A stretch of DNA of 64,000 nt from Pampus argenteus (GCA_036937835.1 CM072870.1:4432001-4496000); one strand, 5' to 3'; shown: positions 12,058 through 24,179, numbered from the stretch's first letter. A program made the numbers and translations. Notes: a model not told the origin generated them from the sequence alone.

Positions 12058-13299
12058 ATGGTGTGTGGTCATTTTGCTTTCAGCTCTCCCTCCAATTCAT
12101 TCTAAGTGCATCTCAGTAAAGCATTTGCTGACAAGCCACCGTGACTTTGCTCACCTTTAAAAATCACTGTAGCAAATCAGGTAAGGTAAATGGACTGAAG
12201 CCACACACTGGTATTTATCAAAGAATACGGTGACCTCAGAAGCAAATTACAGACCACGTTTTATATTTTGGAGGTAGTTTACAGACCTGAAATTTTATGA
12301 CTCAAGTTCAGCTAATAGACTCAACTTCAGACTTCACAACTGTTACAGCTTCACTCCTTTTGTACTATGAAAATCGTTTACAGACATCGGCTTATTTTTT
12401 ATTTATTTATTTATTTTTACAGTTTACAGACTAATGCTGGCCACACACTAGAGGGTAATTAGGCATATTTTGCCTCTGATTCACTCCATCCTGATACTCA
12501 CAGATTCAAGGCCAGTCTGAACATATTATTTACCCAAATTAAGATGCAATGTGAGACATAATCTTAACATTTTTTACTAGATTTTTAATCCAAAAAATGT
12601 AAACATGTTTGATGTTTACCATTTAAAATCCTGTTGGCAATGAAATGTTGAGCAGACACTCGCAATGAAAGCAAGGTTATCAGGAAGCATCACCAGCCAG
12701 TCAGCGACTAGCTTGCACCTCCCCGTTGAAGACAAAAAACTTTTATTTCCAACTCACCTCTAAGTCAGGCTGCAAAACATATAAGTCATGCTATTTTTCT
12801 CATGGCTCCACCCAGTTTTTTTTTTTTTTTTCTAGTTTTTGTTTTTCGGGGCAAAACGACTGTCTGTCACGTTTGATGTGCGTCTTGACTGAATCATCTG
12901 GTGTGTGCATTTTTATGATTAAAAATTGGTTAAATCTATCATTCTGTCTGTAGTCTACCAGATTTATAAAAAAACAAACCTCACGTGTTCACTAGGCATA
13001 AATTTTAAACCTATACAGCTGTTTTATAAGTATATATTAGTTTTCATATCATTTTTACCCACCTCAGTTTTTTTTATACATCAGAGGTATTTTATGGACC
13101 TCAGCTGCTCGCAGGATGGAGCTCGCTGTGGCTCAGTTTTGGTAAACTGCCTCCTAGATTTATATGGCGCTTTGGCAAGATTCCAACCATACTACATTAC
13201 AGAATCATTGGTTACCAAGCTTGGTTTACCTGGCTCCACCACAAATTATGTAATGCTCCGTTGTTCAGATTGACAGTCATGTTGGGCAGGTAGCCAGGA
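12058..13299. other. Non-coding stretch with short repeated word
   Basis: Contains an ATTT array at 12390-12416, a T tract near 12816-12833, and the word GTTTACAGAC at about 12277, 12379 and 12422. The open frame at 12926-13273 (115 codons) shows no known domain or splice pair. Confidence 0.35.
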
Positions 13300-13830
13300 G
13301 GATGACTGATCTTGCTGCGGCTGCACCCTGAGCCACCTGAGCCGCTCCATCATATTAATATCCCCGCCACACTGTGACCAAAAATTTGATCCGCACGCGC
13401 TGATATTCAACAAGTCGTTTTACATCTACATTGTGCCAGAGCATCACACGCGGGGGGCTATTTCTGTGGCCTATTATGGAACACGACTTAATTCTCCTTG
13501 ACACAAAGCCAATTCAGGGAGTGATTGTTTCACAGGTTCATCCTCTCTCCCCACGCAGCGTGAGGGTGACTGGTAATGGTGGTGAGGTAGTGGTTGGGAG
13601 GGGGGGTTGTATTAGGAGTTGAAAGACCATGGCTGATGGGGAAATAGCTGTCAGCCTGTGTGGAGGGAGAGAGAGGACACAGTGTAACCCATCACTTCTG
13701 CTCCCTGAGAGACTTATTACAGAGGCAGGCCAGGGCGAGAGCTGGTAATTAATTTGGAGAGAGCTGATATTGGTTTTGATGCACCAGAGACTGACAACAC
13801 TGGCTGTCTGCCGCATGTGCTTGTACGCAT
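13300..13830. promoter_or_regulatory. Candidate conserved non-coding block
   Basis: CpG-bearing complex sequence (CCGC, GCACGCGC, ACACGCGGGGGG near 13350-13460) in an otherwise CpG-poor window. TAATTAAT lies at 13746-13753 and GACTTAATTC near 13483. No frame gives a known protein. The regulatory role is inferred from texture. Confidence 0.28.
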
Positions 13831-14065
13831 GGCTCTGTATGTGTGTGTATAGAAACAGGAAAAGATTTTACAAGGAAGAGCAAAGAGAGGAAGTTGAGGG
13901 TGAGAGCCAGAAAAAAGGAAGGAGAATGACAGAAGTGCCGTAACTGTAGCTTGCAGCTAACGTCAAAGCTCCCCTACAAAGATAGCCCACGGCGATGCAT
14001 ATTTATGCCTCCTCTCTCTCGTCCCGGCCTCCCTGCTCCTTTGCGATTCATATACTCATCTCTTA

Positions 14066-14156
14066 TCTCTTGCTCCCCTCTCTTTCTCTTTTACATCTAT
14101 CCATCTCCCTCCCTCCCTTCCTCTCCCCTCTTCTCTCTGGTTCCTCTCTTCTTCTG
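14066..14156 (+). repeat. Polypyrimidine (CT-rich) tract
   Basis: Long C/T-rich run made of TCTC, CCCT and TTCC units. It can form a purine/pyrimidine strand-asymmetric structure; no function is implied. Confidence 0.8.
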
Positions 14157-14169
14157 TCATGACTGTGTG

Positions 14170-14400
14170 TCATTCAAGGCAGCTATTTTTTTTCTTCTTC
14201 TTTTTAAATAATGACGCTCCTCTCTCCATGGCAAATTATTAATGTCGCAGGATGGAAATAGGCTTGTTTTCCATCAGTTCATTCATCCAGAAAGCTCCTG
14301 GACTGCACCGCAGTGCTACAATTACAGTGCTAAGCAATCGCAGAGATTGAAGGAAGAATCTGCGCTCTTGCTCATGCAAATCCTCTGTTAGGTAACCACT
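14170..14400. promoter_or_regulatory. Candidate regulatory block with octamer motif
   Basis: Complex sequence with a perfect POU octamer ATGCAAAT at 14374-14381 and AAATTATTAATG at about 14231. Lies just 3' of a pyrimidine tract. No coding signal. The regulatory role is inference. Confidence 0.28.
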
Positions 14401-15595
14401 GACGACAAATTCAAGATTGTTTTATGATGACTGCAGAATAATGAGAAAATTATTTGGCAAAGACAAGTGGATTTATGTTATTAGCTGGTAATAATATATA
14501 TAAATTAATTTATTATTATTATAATTGGATGTAGGTATTTCAACAAAGCTTTCATGATTTGTGGGGGTGTAACGATTCTCCAAATACACGGATTGGCTCG
14601 TTCAAACACTAAAGAACACTGTGAAGGTAGATTACCTTTACACATTGACTTCATATAAATAACTAATAACTAACAAAAATATATATATATATATTTTGCT
14701 TAGGACCAGCCTACATATATTAACTAAGTACTATTTATCCTCTAATATTGTCCAGGGCCATTATTTACCACAACCGCAGACGCTATCAGACCTTTATTAT
14801 CGGACCAAAATGAATCAAATTCTGATTAAGTTTCAGAACCGTTATACCACTAATAAATACAATAAATTAAAATATAATTCACTGTATTCCCTTTTTTCAT
14901 ATTATGTCTGACTCAAGGATGCAATGATGTTGTTAAAAGCTGACACTGATAATTATTTTAGAGTGAGGAAATTATCAGCCTGATAATCTTTGTCATTTTG
15001 TTACCACTGCAGTTGAGTCATTTATGTAACGCTGTGTGCTGGATCAGACGTAATCAGCAGTGAATAGTATTGGTAATATTTTAAACATGGATTTTCTCAT
15101 ATAATGTAAGCCCCGGTCCAAACTGAAGTTCCTGGTTCAAAACGTCATTGCATAATTTATTGAAATGAATGAAAGTTTAACTGGAGAAAGTGACGAAGTT
15201 GACGTGGCGCGATCTTCTAGAAAGATGATGTATCACTCTCTTGGAGTTGTTGGAACTTGGAATGGTATTACTGAGTCAAGGTTTTTTTTTTTTTTCTAAC
15301 TTGCCAGTGAGCTGATGCCATCTCATTATGCATGTCCAGAAACAGCCGTTCTGTAGCCTCGGTTGTTAAGATTGTTGCTAAGGTTTTTCCGTGTGTTGTT
15401 GGCTTTGTCCATATTTCTCTTCTCATGTTTTGGATTGCATTCAGGCTCAAACATGTATGGATGTTTTTGAGAAGTTGACATTTCAAGTAAAGAATGAGAA
15501 CAAGTAGTGAAATCCTGCCACTATAGTTTGTTTCATACTTGTTGATGTAAGTTCCCAAGCGCCTGGAAGACCAATCAGAACTCTGTATATAAGCT
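14401..15595. other. Non-coding stretch, possible unassigned repeat
   Basis: AT-rich to 14940, with a TA run at 14680-14694. From about 15100 to 15590 the sequence is more complex and holds a 96-codon minus-strand frame (15268-15558) with no domain that I recognise. Its texture suggests a decayed mobile element, but I cannot name a family. Confidence 0.25.
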
Positions 15596-15598
15596 GTA

Positions 15599-15629
<31 letters not shown>

Positions 15630-15631
15630 TT
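15596..15631 (+). repeat. (TA)n plus poly-T
   Basis: About 25 bp of TA dinucleotides followed by an 11-T run. Confidence 0.95.
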
Positions 15632-15678
15632 ACTGTAAATCATCCAGAGGTCCCTGTATCAATAATACATTTTATATA

Positions 15679-15790
15679 CACAACCCAAAATGAATTTAAA
15701 AAATCACAAATTTGCCTCGAAGGGCTTTTCTACCTGCACAACATACAAATCCCTTTGTCCTTAGACACTCAATTCTGATGAGTAATAAGG
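15679..15790 (+). repeat. Dispersed repeat, ATTTGCCTCAAGG family, copy 2
   Basis: AAATCACAAATTTGCCTCGA, then AGGGCTTT, an ACAACATAC word and CCTTTGTCCTTAGACACTC, follow the fish consensus well beyond the core. This is the longest of the three copies and lies directly before another dispersed repeat. Confidence 0.65.
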
Positions 15791-15796
15791 GTCATC

Positions 15797-15928
15797 CAGT
15801 CATTCATTCATTCCTTCTCACTCCGTTTTCAGGGTCGCATTAGATTGGCCTAGTATCCCAGCATGCATTGGGACAGAGAGCAAATAGACACCCAGGACAA
15901 GTCAGCAGCTCATCCCAAGGTTAACCTC
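15797..15928 (+). repeat. Dispersed fish repeat with TATCCCAGCATGCATTGGG
   Basis: ATTCATTCATTCC, AGGGTCGCA, TATCCCAGCATGCATTGGG, ACACCCAGGACAAGTC and CAGCTCATCCCAAGG occur in the same order as in a widespread fish repeat (consensus roughly 'agggtcgc ... tatcccagc.cattggg ... acaccctggacaggtcgccag'). The element class is not settled from this copy. Confidence 0.6.
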
Positions 15929-16211
15929 TATTGCTTTTAAATGCCAACCAGAACCTGAACTCATGTCTGATTTGATACGTTTCATTTGACATGGGACAAG
16001 TCTGAGAGGACCTTTCTTTAAACTGCACTTTTCATAATTTAAATTCAGTCACAAAACTCTCTGCTGTCTCTGTCTCATTCTGTCTCATTCTTTTCTTTTA
16101 TAAATTGTGCATCCAAGACAGGGCCCATGGTAGTAGTGAAACTAGGTCCCGGGCTTCAAATAGCAGCCCATTGTATCCCAAGGGCCCATAGCTGAGGAAA
16201 GGCCAAGAGAA
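15929..16211. other. Non-coding stretch
   Basis: Plain sequence with a duplicated TCTGTCTCATTC word at about 16068-16090. No gene. Confidence 0.4.
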
Positions 16212-16236
16212 ACACACACACACACACACACACACA
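16212..16236 (+). repeat. (CA)12 microsatellite
   Basis: Uninterrupted CA array. Confidence 0.95.
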
Positions 16237-17004
16237 GAGTGAGAGATAGAGGGCGAATTGTTTGATCAAAATTAATATTTGTCATTTGGTACGGCAGACA
16301 ATACCCTGCAGACACATACAGGACGACAGGCATTGTTTGAGTCCATTTCCTTTTGAAGATATCACAGCGTACCTGTGTTTGCAGCACAGTCGAGAGAATT
16401 TTGATAGTGAGGTGTATGTGTGTGTGAGAACAGTCCTGGTACGCTTCCTTTGATGTGCTCTGGGACTGTTGGCTATTTCCCACTTTGTTTCAATCCCTTA
16501 CCAGGACCTTATTGTTCACCATGCTGTGTGATGTCTTGTGTGGCTGTGTGAGTGATTTAATGACCTTGATGAGTCAGAACAAACTTCAGTCACCTCATTT
16601 CCCTCTCATCGTCCTTTCTCCAGTTGCCACAGAACTCGCTGTCATTTCTCTATCCGTCGTGAAACTGAAGCAGTCTTTCTTTTGTTGCTCCGCTACAAAT
16701 TCAGGTCCTCTATTGCAGAAATTTGCGGGTGCACAATAGCATGTGAATGCTGACTGCTGAGGTCAGTGTGTGACTGTAAGGGTCACTCTGACACTGTTCC
16801 AAGGAAAAACAGTGTAAATCACAAGCAAAGTACAGTGGAGTCCTGTGACAAATGTATTTCATAAGCTTGAATAGAAACAGAAAGCTTTATATACTCTGTG
16901 ATACATTGTGTGCCGCTATATGTAAGAGGACAGCCTTGTTTTCTTTTTTTTAGCTCCACTCGATAAAACCTTTCTTGAATTTGACAGAGACATGAAGATG
17001 AGTG
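16237..17004. other. Non-coding stretch, chance open frames
   Basis: Plus-strand frames at 16262-16453 and 16455-16739 and a minus-strand frame at 16142-16483 overlap without known motifs. An acceptor-like CCTTTCTCCAG near 16622 is followed by a short open run ended by a stop. Confidence 0.35.
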
Positions 17005-17035
17005 TATTATTATTATTATTATTGTTATTATTATT
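17005..17035 (+). repeat. (TAT)n microsatellite
   Basis: TAT/ATT trinucleotide array with one G interruption at 17024. It gives an asparagine run on the opposite strand. Confidence 0.95.
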
Positions 17036-17114
17036 CTTAGGGTTAGCTTTTATTGCACTTTGAGTACAGTAACATAAGTTATTGTTAACTTCACGTTTAT
17101 CTGTTTCTTCTCTC

Positions 17115-17116
<2 letters not shown>

Positions 17117-17150
<34 letters not shown>
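17117..17150 (+). repeat. (AC)17 microsatellite
   Basis: Thirty-four uninterrupted bases of AC. Confidence 0.95.
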
Positions 17151-17153
<3 letters not shown>

Positions 17154-17487
17154 GAGTTGGTATTGACAGTAGCACAACATTTGGTTTTGATCCAACACCC
17201 AGTAATACGGGGCCAGAATTGCTGACATCATTACTGATGCTTTTTATTATTAAAGCTTAGCCTCATGCAGGGAGAGCAGTGTGTCGTGATTTATGAGGCA
17301 AAATCTGATTTTCATGACTATAACATCTATATTTAATCAGTCTACTAAAGTAACAGCTAATGAGGACCAATTGCAGTTTGGAAATGTAACATTAACCAAT
17401 GCTGAAGATCTGATTTGAACAAAATATTGATTTCACAGCTATATAGGCTATACCTGGATATTCCTTGTCTCAGACTCTGAGGCATTT
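17151..17487. other. Non-coding stretch, nothing recognised
   Basis: AT-rich sequence without a gene, RNA or repeat that I can identify. Confidence 0.4.
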
Positions 17488-17515
17488 CCCTCCTCCTCCT
17501 CCTCCTCCTCCTCCT
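17488..17515 (+). repeat. (TCC)9 microsatellite
   Basis: Nine TCC units. It appears as a polyarginine run in a minus-strand frame, which is an artefact of the repeat. Confidence 0.95.
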
Positions 17516-18208
17516 ACCCTCTTTTATGTTGCAGCTCAGAATTCTCTTTCTCATATTTAAACCAATTTGTGGTGGTGTATGTGCCGGATTGGGGCCGGTA
17601 GTTCGACTGCAAACAACATGACGACAGCATTCAATGGAATGCGACCATAGTTAATGTTATTAATTACACCTGTGGGGAAGGTCTTTAAAATGTTTTACAG
17701 CAGCTCTCCTGTTATGCGGGAGCAACAAGACAAATCCAGAGTAGCGAAAGAGAGGAACAAAAGAGTAAAAAGAAATCTTCACAGCAGCTGCCATTATAGA
17801 AACCAGAAACTACATGCAGGAGCAGAGAGGAAGGAGTGTGTGTCGCAGCTACTGAGACGGATTGGCTCTGATCAGTTGTAGCTCTACCAATACCATACCC
17901 ATTTCTGATGTTTTAGTGCAGCTGAACATCCCATAATGTCAGCCTGCCTCAGTGTCTCCTTAGAGTAGCGACACAGCCTTTAAACAGGGGTTACCGTGGA
18001 GACCACAGCGGTGCCACTGGCAGCAGCAGCAGCAGTCACTCGCTCGTTCCGTCTGACATTCAGACAAGCCCCTGTGGCACACACACACACATATGCAAAA
18101 ACAGATCCCACTCACATGTACACACAACCACTCACCAGTTTCCACATGTGCTTGTATACACGCTCGCTTGAATATACACATGCACATTCAGACAGATCAA
18201 TGGCATGT

Positions 18209-18211
<3 letters not shown>
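17516..18211. other. Non-coding stretch, one open frame
   Basis: A 75-codon plus frame at 17654-17881 is basic and lacks a known domain. An acceptor-like TTTTACAG at about 17700 has no partner donor. A short CAG/GCA run lies at 18018-18034. No gene is supported. Confidence 0.35.

Positions 18212-18267
<56 letters not shown>
18212..18267 (+). repeat. Compound (AT)16-(AC)12 microsatellite
   Basis: About 33 bp of AT passes directly into about 23 bp of AC. Alternating purine-pyrimidine throughout. Confidence 0.95.
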
Positions 18268-18559
18268 CAGTCAGCCCTCACCTGTCTGACCGGGTCTTGC
18301 ATTATTAATGTTGTGGCTGCAGCTTGTTAACACAGCAGACTCAGCAGGAGGTGAACACGGAGACTGATTCTACCACATTCAAGCTTTTATTATTATTGTG
18401 TTTAGTATAAGGCTACACAGTTTTTACATAACAAAAATCTAATTTCCATAGCAATATTCATTGTGTCATCTAGTTGTCACTTCAATGTTTGAATGCATTT
18501 TCTCATTTCGAGAGATGACAAGTGTGGGCTGTTTGTAACGAAGCATTGAAAGAAGACTG
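18268..18559. other. Non-coding stretch
   Basis: No gene or recognised repeat. Confidence 0.4.
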
Positions 18560-19000
18560 ACACTACTGTCAACAGCCCCGTTATGTGGACGCATATCCAA
18601 TTTGATGCAAATACATTTGCTTGTGCTGCTCGGCATCGTGTTTAATACGTCTCATTGTTGGTCAGGAAATTGGATCATAGAATAATAATAATCTATACAG
18701 CAGCGTTCAGGGAATGCATCAAGGTGGTTCACGAATGAGCATGCAGTGAGAAAATAGAGGAAAAAGCAAGGACGGACACAGATTAGCATTAGCCGGAAGA
18801 TGAAAACCAGCGCTGAATTAAAGCAACATAATGCTCTAACAGTCTGTAGCCTTCATTTACAGTAATACAGTTCCCATCTGCAGCTGTTTGGCACCAACGC
18901 ACACGTGGATTTGTGTGTATTCAGTGCCAAATTAGCAAATTGTTATTTCAACAGAGAAGGGTGGGCTGCATCTGCTAATTCAGATGATGAGAATTCACAC
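18560..19000. promoter_or_regulatory. Candidate regulatory block with octamer motif
   Basis: Perfect ATGCAAAT at 18605-18612, a GTTTAATACG word, and TAAT-type cores near 18978 in TCTGCTAATTCAGATGATG, within complex sequence. No frame or splice pair. The regulatory role is inferred. Confidence 0.26.
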
Positions 19001-19793
19001 AATGAATTTTACTCCAAATTTATTTCACGTGTTTAGAAACAGGAAAAAAAAAATACAGTGAATACAAACCCCCTCCTATGTGCATATACCATGCATGTAA
19101 GACAAACTGGAAAAAATTGATCCTTGTGGTGCACTGGTGAAAACCCAGTGGTGCTGTGAATTTATGCCATGAATCCATTAAAATGGCTATATATTTGCTC
19201 AAAGAAAACTTTACAGAGTATCCATTACATCACAGATGCATCCTAATGATGCAGTTTGAACATCCGACCATTAAGATTTCAACATTCGTATTTTACTACT
19301 GCTAGAATTATTCAAGCTTTGGCAAATAGTAATATGAATTTGGTGTGGGGTGATCCAGCTGCTGATTCATGGTGAATACTTATTGAAATACATATTGAAA
19401 TGTTTGTTGAAAACAAAAGAAAGAAACACCTGAATGACTGTTGCGGCTGGATACAGGCACATTTTGGACGGCTGCTGTTTGGGATTCTTTGATAACATTT
19501 GTAATGTAACAAAATGCACACTTAATTATATGAAATGGTCTGATTATCTGTATCAGGGTCAAATGATCGTATATTGAATATGTCTGTAATAACAGAAAAG
19601 GATTTGGACATTCAACTGCATGATGCTGGGGACTTACCAGTGCCGTAAGGGCTTAGTTGTGATTTTGATCACACATAAAGATTGGAGAGAGTTGGGGAGA
19701 AACGTGCAGTTCTCGTGTAAATTCATGCATTCATGTTTTGTGCAAGGCAGTTGTTGCATTGTGGAAGTCTGCTTGTTGTGTTGTCCCAGTAAG
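19001..19793. other. Non-coding stretch, chance frames only
   Basis: Several 60-69 codon frames lie on both strands between 19020 and 19826 and overlap one another. No motif is recognised. Confidence 0.4.
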
Positions 19794-19863
19794 TACCGTA
19801 TTTTTCGGACTATAACGTGCATCTAAAATCATTACATTTTCTCAGAGGCTGCACACTGTGGCG
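19794..19863 (+). mobile_element. MITE end, CCGTATTTTTCGGACTATAA family
   Basis: TACCGTATTTTTCGGACTAT, then AACGTGCATCTAAAATCATTACATTTTCTCAGAGGC, follows a widespread MITE consensus ('taccgtattttccggactataaggcgcacctaaaatcc...ttttctc'). Only one end is recognisable. The opposite terminal inverted repeat was not found. Confidence 0.55.
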
Positions 19864-20713
19864 TGTTTCACAGTGCTGAGATCATCATGACAGGCCAGTG
19901 ATCTCTGATCAAGACCTGTCTGACAGCCAGCACAAATTCCCTGTGATGGTTTAATTGTAAAAGTTAATATACACAGGATCTGGCTACAACACATTCCAGC
20001 AGTAAACATTTCAGCAGCTGCATTAATTATACAGTTTGCAGCATTAATATACATTTTCAATTCATTTAGAAGTTAGAACAGATGCTTTGTGGCTGTACTT
20101 AATCAAAACAAACTTCACTTCTAACTTTCTCTGAGATCACTAATTTTAAATGTCAGTATAACCAATCACAGCATGGTTATCATCAACCCGTATTTTTTTT
20201 AATATTTTCTTTGAATATGTACTGACAGAAATGATTTTATCTGCAGCTAATGACTGCTGTTTAACGTAGTTTACTTTACTTACTAGTTTACTAGCAATTA
20301 AACAGAGAAGAATGTGTGAATGAGAATGACTGTATTATGAAATTGGTGTGCTTTAGAACACAGTGTATGTGATGATATGCAGGTGCACACTGAACAAATA
20401 AAAGCATGAAGTCACATTTACAAGTGAATTTCACGGTTTAGAGACACAAGCTGCTCCGGAAAAAGGAGAGATAAACTTCAAAGCTCCACTATTATTATTA
20501 TTTTAATATAACTACATATAAATAACTACACATACTGTCTAAGGTACAAACAAACAAAAACTAAAAGTTCTAGTTCAAATAAATAAAAACTAACTATATG
20601 GAAACAAAAAAGGGTCATAAGTATTGCCATATCTGAAACATTGTGTATGAATACATTCATATGTCTAAATGTGTAAATGTTTTAGATCAAATGAATTCCA
20701 ATTTTTGAAAGTG

Positions 20714-20716
<3 letters not shown>
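19864..20716. other. Non-coding stretch
   Basis: AT-rich, with a short TTA array near 20490 and no gene. Confidence 0.4.

Positions 20717-20748
<32 letters not shown>
20717..20748 (+). repeat. (AT)16 microsatellite
   Basis: Thirty-two uninterrupted bases of AT. Confidence 0.95.
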
Positions 20749-20754
<6 letters not shown>

Positions 20755-21949
20755 CATTCATGCATCTATCTGTGGGTGAAAAAAGTTCACACAGAGAACT
20801 CAGTAGTGTGAATCTCATGTTGTACAAATCAGCTACAATACTTTTGGCCCCATTTTGTTTCCATACCACAGAAAGTGAATGTGAATTTTGAATTCCCCCA
20901 AATCAATTCAGTCATTTCCACTCAACTTTATTACAAAAAAGTCACTCTAGTGAAAAGTGCACTTACAATGATAAAAAGTATATTTGTTTTTAAGCCTCTT
21001 TAAGCTTATAGTTGTGGTTTACGGAACATTTACTCTATTGTTTACTCTCACTGCTATTATCAAACTTGCATACAGTGTTGGAATACAGAGACATGGACAG
21101 TGTGATGGAGGGTTGACATGCAACAAACGTCAGGTGTTATAGCTGGAACTTCTCTAGGCTAGGAGAATGTGAATACGGGTTGACTGAATACATTTGCATT
21201 TTTTCTTTCTACTTGTCAGGTTTTGAGTAAAAACTTTCCATATTAAACCATGGATGTATTAACAAGCTGGCTACTGGCTACTGCATTCAGTGACCACAGC
21301 TGCTCACTGAACAGGTGCATGTTTGGGCTGAAAGTATCTGCACTGGAATTACTGTTCTGCTGAACCTCTTGGAAACATGCAAACTTCCACTTGCTGACTT
21401 GATTGGATCCTGCACATACAAACCGGATAAAAAAATTGAATCTATTTTTATGATTTAATTTATTTTTGGTGGGTTTGTGACACTCAAAATGTTTTTTTGG
21501 GCCAGTGTGACACTCGTGATACTACCTCAGTATCACCACAGAGTGTGGCCACTGGGCCTCACAGTCACTGCGTTGTTTGCAGGGACTTATTTCAAACCTA
21601 TGTTTTGTCAGGAGTTGGATCAATCTCTCAATCTTGACACTCAGATCCTTATTGACGCGTGATTTGCACAAAACTTCTAACATCCATGATTCCACCCGTA
21701 CCACCAGACAAGCAGGACTTTTTACAGGAATGCTTGCAGGGTTTGTGCATTAGCGTGAGGGCCTGACCCTGAATAGGTCAGGGTTCATTCTACCTATCAA
21801 ACACTTAACAAAGAAGCCACAAGAAGACAGGTATGTCAGTAATGCACTTAACTTCTTTCAGCAGGTAGCCAATAAGTCTGGGTGAGTCATCTACAGTGTA
21901 ATGATTCATACATTTAATTTAATAACTCAACAGCACATCAATGCTTTGT
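20749..21949. other. Non-coding stretch, no gene seen
   Basis: Plain sequence. Frames at 21477-21662 (plus) and 21522-21704 (minus) overlap and show no known motif. Confidence 0.4.
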
Positions 21950-22310
21950 CCCCACTTGATCTTCATTAAGGTCCAGTAGGTTTTGTTCTGACCCTCGATG
22001 CTCTAAGTGATGTCAGAGGTAATGAATCCATTAGTGAGGAGCATATTTCCAGTGCTCAGACGTCATTTGTTATCGCTGCCACCAAAGTTTGCACAAATTA
22101 CACTCCAGCCCTTTGGTTTGTGCTTGAATGTTGTATTTGAATGATTTCTGCCCATTCCAATTACCGACACCCTCTTCCCGCTGTCCTTGGTTTCCTGTTC
22201 ACCTTTCCCTTCTTAAAGAGATGTTGTTAAATCATCTTTATGTATTAATATGCAAATACCTGTTCCATGTACTAAAGTTAGACATTCCCTGCCACGGGAA
22301 GATTAGGTCG
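21950..22310. promoter_or_regulatory. Candidate regulatory block with octamer motif
   Basis: Complex sequence with TAATATGCAAATACC, giving a perfect ATGCAAAT at 22250-22257, and GTAATGAATCCATTAGTGAG near 22019. The pyrimidine-rich middle could mimic an acceptor but no exon follows. The regulatory role is inferred. Confidence 0.28.
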
Positions 22311-23344
22311 CGCAGACTCGGCTGCTAACGCACAGTATTCTGAACCTGAGATTGTGCTGTGAACAGCAAAGTTGTGGAGGTTACAGACGGGGTGGTTACA
22401 AGTCTGCCAACCCAGATTCACTTCTTACTTCACTTATATTCAGTGAGGTTTTCATTTTCGGTGAAGGGTTTTCTATTCCTATCAGTTACAAAAACATACC
22501 GGTCGTTGTCTTGAGTCTCGCCATGTGAAAGTTTGCCACTTTAAACTCATCCTGGTTTCTGCTTATCCGTGGGGCTCTATATACAGCACAGCCCCAAACT
22601 GTAAGTGTAACTGTAAGACCCTGAAAAATGATGGCTGACTGACTGCTGCACTACCACTTCACTTATTGATCACTTAACATACTCAGTCTCAAGGATCTTC
22701 TTGAAATGTTTTACCCATACTTGTCAAAGCGAAAAAGAACTTGGATTTGAGTTTTATACTTTAATAGTTACCTTGGGAGGGTTGTGGATTCTCTTTAACG
22801 AAGGTATCGCGTATAATAACATTGCAGCTGTCAGTAGGATGAGATGACTTAGTTTAATGACCCAGATTTTCAATATGACATTCATTTAGTGGATGATTAT
22901 GAGGAAGAAGCAGCTGTCAGCTGTCATCATGATGTTATGGGACAGCAAATTTTATCAGCGTAACGTAAAGTAGGTCTTAGAGGTAGTAACTGTCAACCCT
23001 GTCTCCTAAAAATGACGTTCACATAGAACTAATTGTATGAGTAGTTGTATCTGCAAAGTGATTAATGAGCTAATCTGTTGGTACAAGTGGTTCTTGCATG
23101 AGACCCAATGTCTTGTCTATAGCAGCTCAGCTGAGTTTTCTCAAAACTGCCAAAACATCATGGAAGACAAGTCTAGTCTGTATTTGAACATCCCTGCAAG
23201 TCAATTATTGTCACTTGACTTACAAAACGTGTTGTAAGACTGTAATGACTGTCAATTATTTATGTAACTATGAGCAGCAAAGCCCAGTGATAATGACAAC
23301 ATTAATGACTGACTAAACCCAGACTGTGCAAACAGTCTCCAACC
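22311..23344. other. Non-coding stretch with paired CTGTCA words
   Basis: Within 22913-22930 the sequence CAGCTGTCAGCTGTCATC holds two CTGTCA (TGACAG) MEIS/TGIF-type cores 7 bp apart. The rest is plain AT-rich DNA with chance frames. Confidence 0.3.
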
Positions 23345-23376
23345 TCGAGCCGGTTACCCTAACCTTAACCCTTAAA
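23345..23376. repeat. Short telomere-like sequence
   Basis: ACCCTAACCTTAACCCTTAA is three imperfect units of the vertebrate telomere repeat complement CCCTAA. It is too short and degenerate for a true interstitial telomere; such words also occur in fish dispersed repeats. Confidence 0.4.
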
Positions 23377-24179
23377 GCCTTAAATTATTGTTGCCATGAT
23401 GACCAAGGTCGTCAAACTTTAAGGGAGCAATAACTTTAACGTTTCTCTAGCCTTCACAAGGTGACCATTTTAACCCGAGCCATAACATTTCCCCTGCGTT
23501 GTTGCATCATAAATCATCGGTTTTGTAAACACAGACCAATGATGTCCTTCTACCTGTTCTGGAGTGCATATTGGCAAACTATGTATTTAGTCATGTCATT
23601 TACTGAAATAAAAAGTATGGGTTCTTCTTGGGTAGATGCGTAAAAATATAGCTTGACACTTCCTAGATTGGATAAAAAAAATGTTTCTAGTTTCTCTAAT
23701 ACATATTAGTAGTATAAAAACACATTTTACCCAGGGGATAAGTTTATAATGATTCACATCTATTATATATATATCTATGAAACAGTGAACATTATCTATA
23801 TATTAACTAGTGTATATTAGCCTATCTGTATTTACACAGGTTGTATCAGCATCTGTTCTATGTCAAGTCATTTTCTAAGCTGTTGCTTAGTCTCTCATAC
23901 GTGCATTTTGGCGTTTGAGCTACTCTAGAAGCTGCAGGCACACAAAAGCTTGTGAGCTGCATTGGGGAAGATTGCCGGCATTTGATAGAGCAGTTTGTAA
24001 TATTGTGTCATTTCACATTAAATGCTGCGCTTTGTGATCATGGTTACAGTCAAGTCAAATTAATGGCAGGCAGCTCAAGAGGCAATGTGATCTCTCCACA
24101 TCATACGACTGATATTTTCTGTTCAAATTCAACACAATGGCTGCTGTTATTCCGGGACAGCTTTTGAATATTGCATTTC
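23377..24179. other. Non-coding stretch
   Basis: No gene. A TA-rich patch lies at 23762-23780. The 71-codon frame at 23952-24167 shows no domain. Confidence 0.4.

Noticed and set aside
17581..17610. tRNA-like GGTAGTTCGACTGC word
   Set aside because: No cloverleaf arms or B-box context could be built around it.
23345..23376. Interstitial telomere sequence
   Set aside because: Only three imperfect units; too short and degenerate to mark a chromosome fusion.
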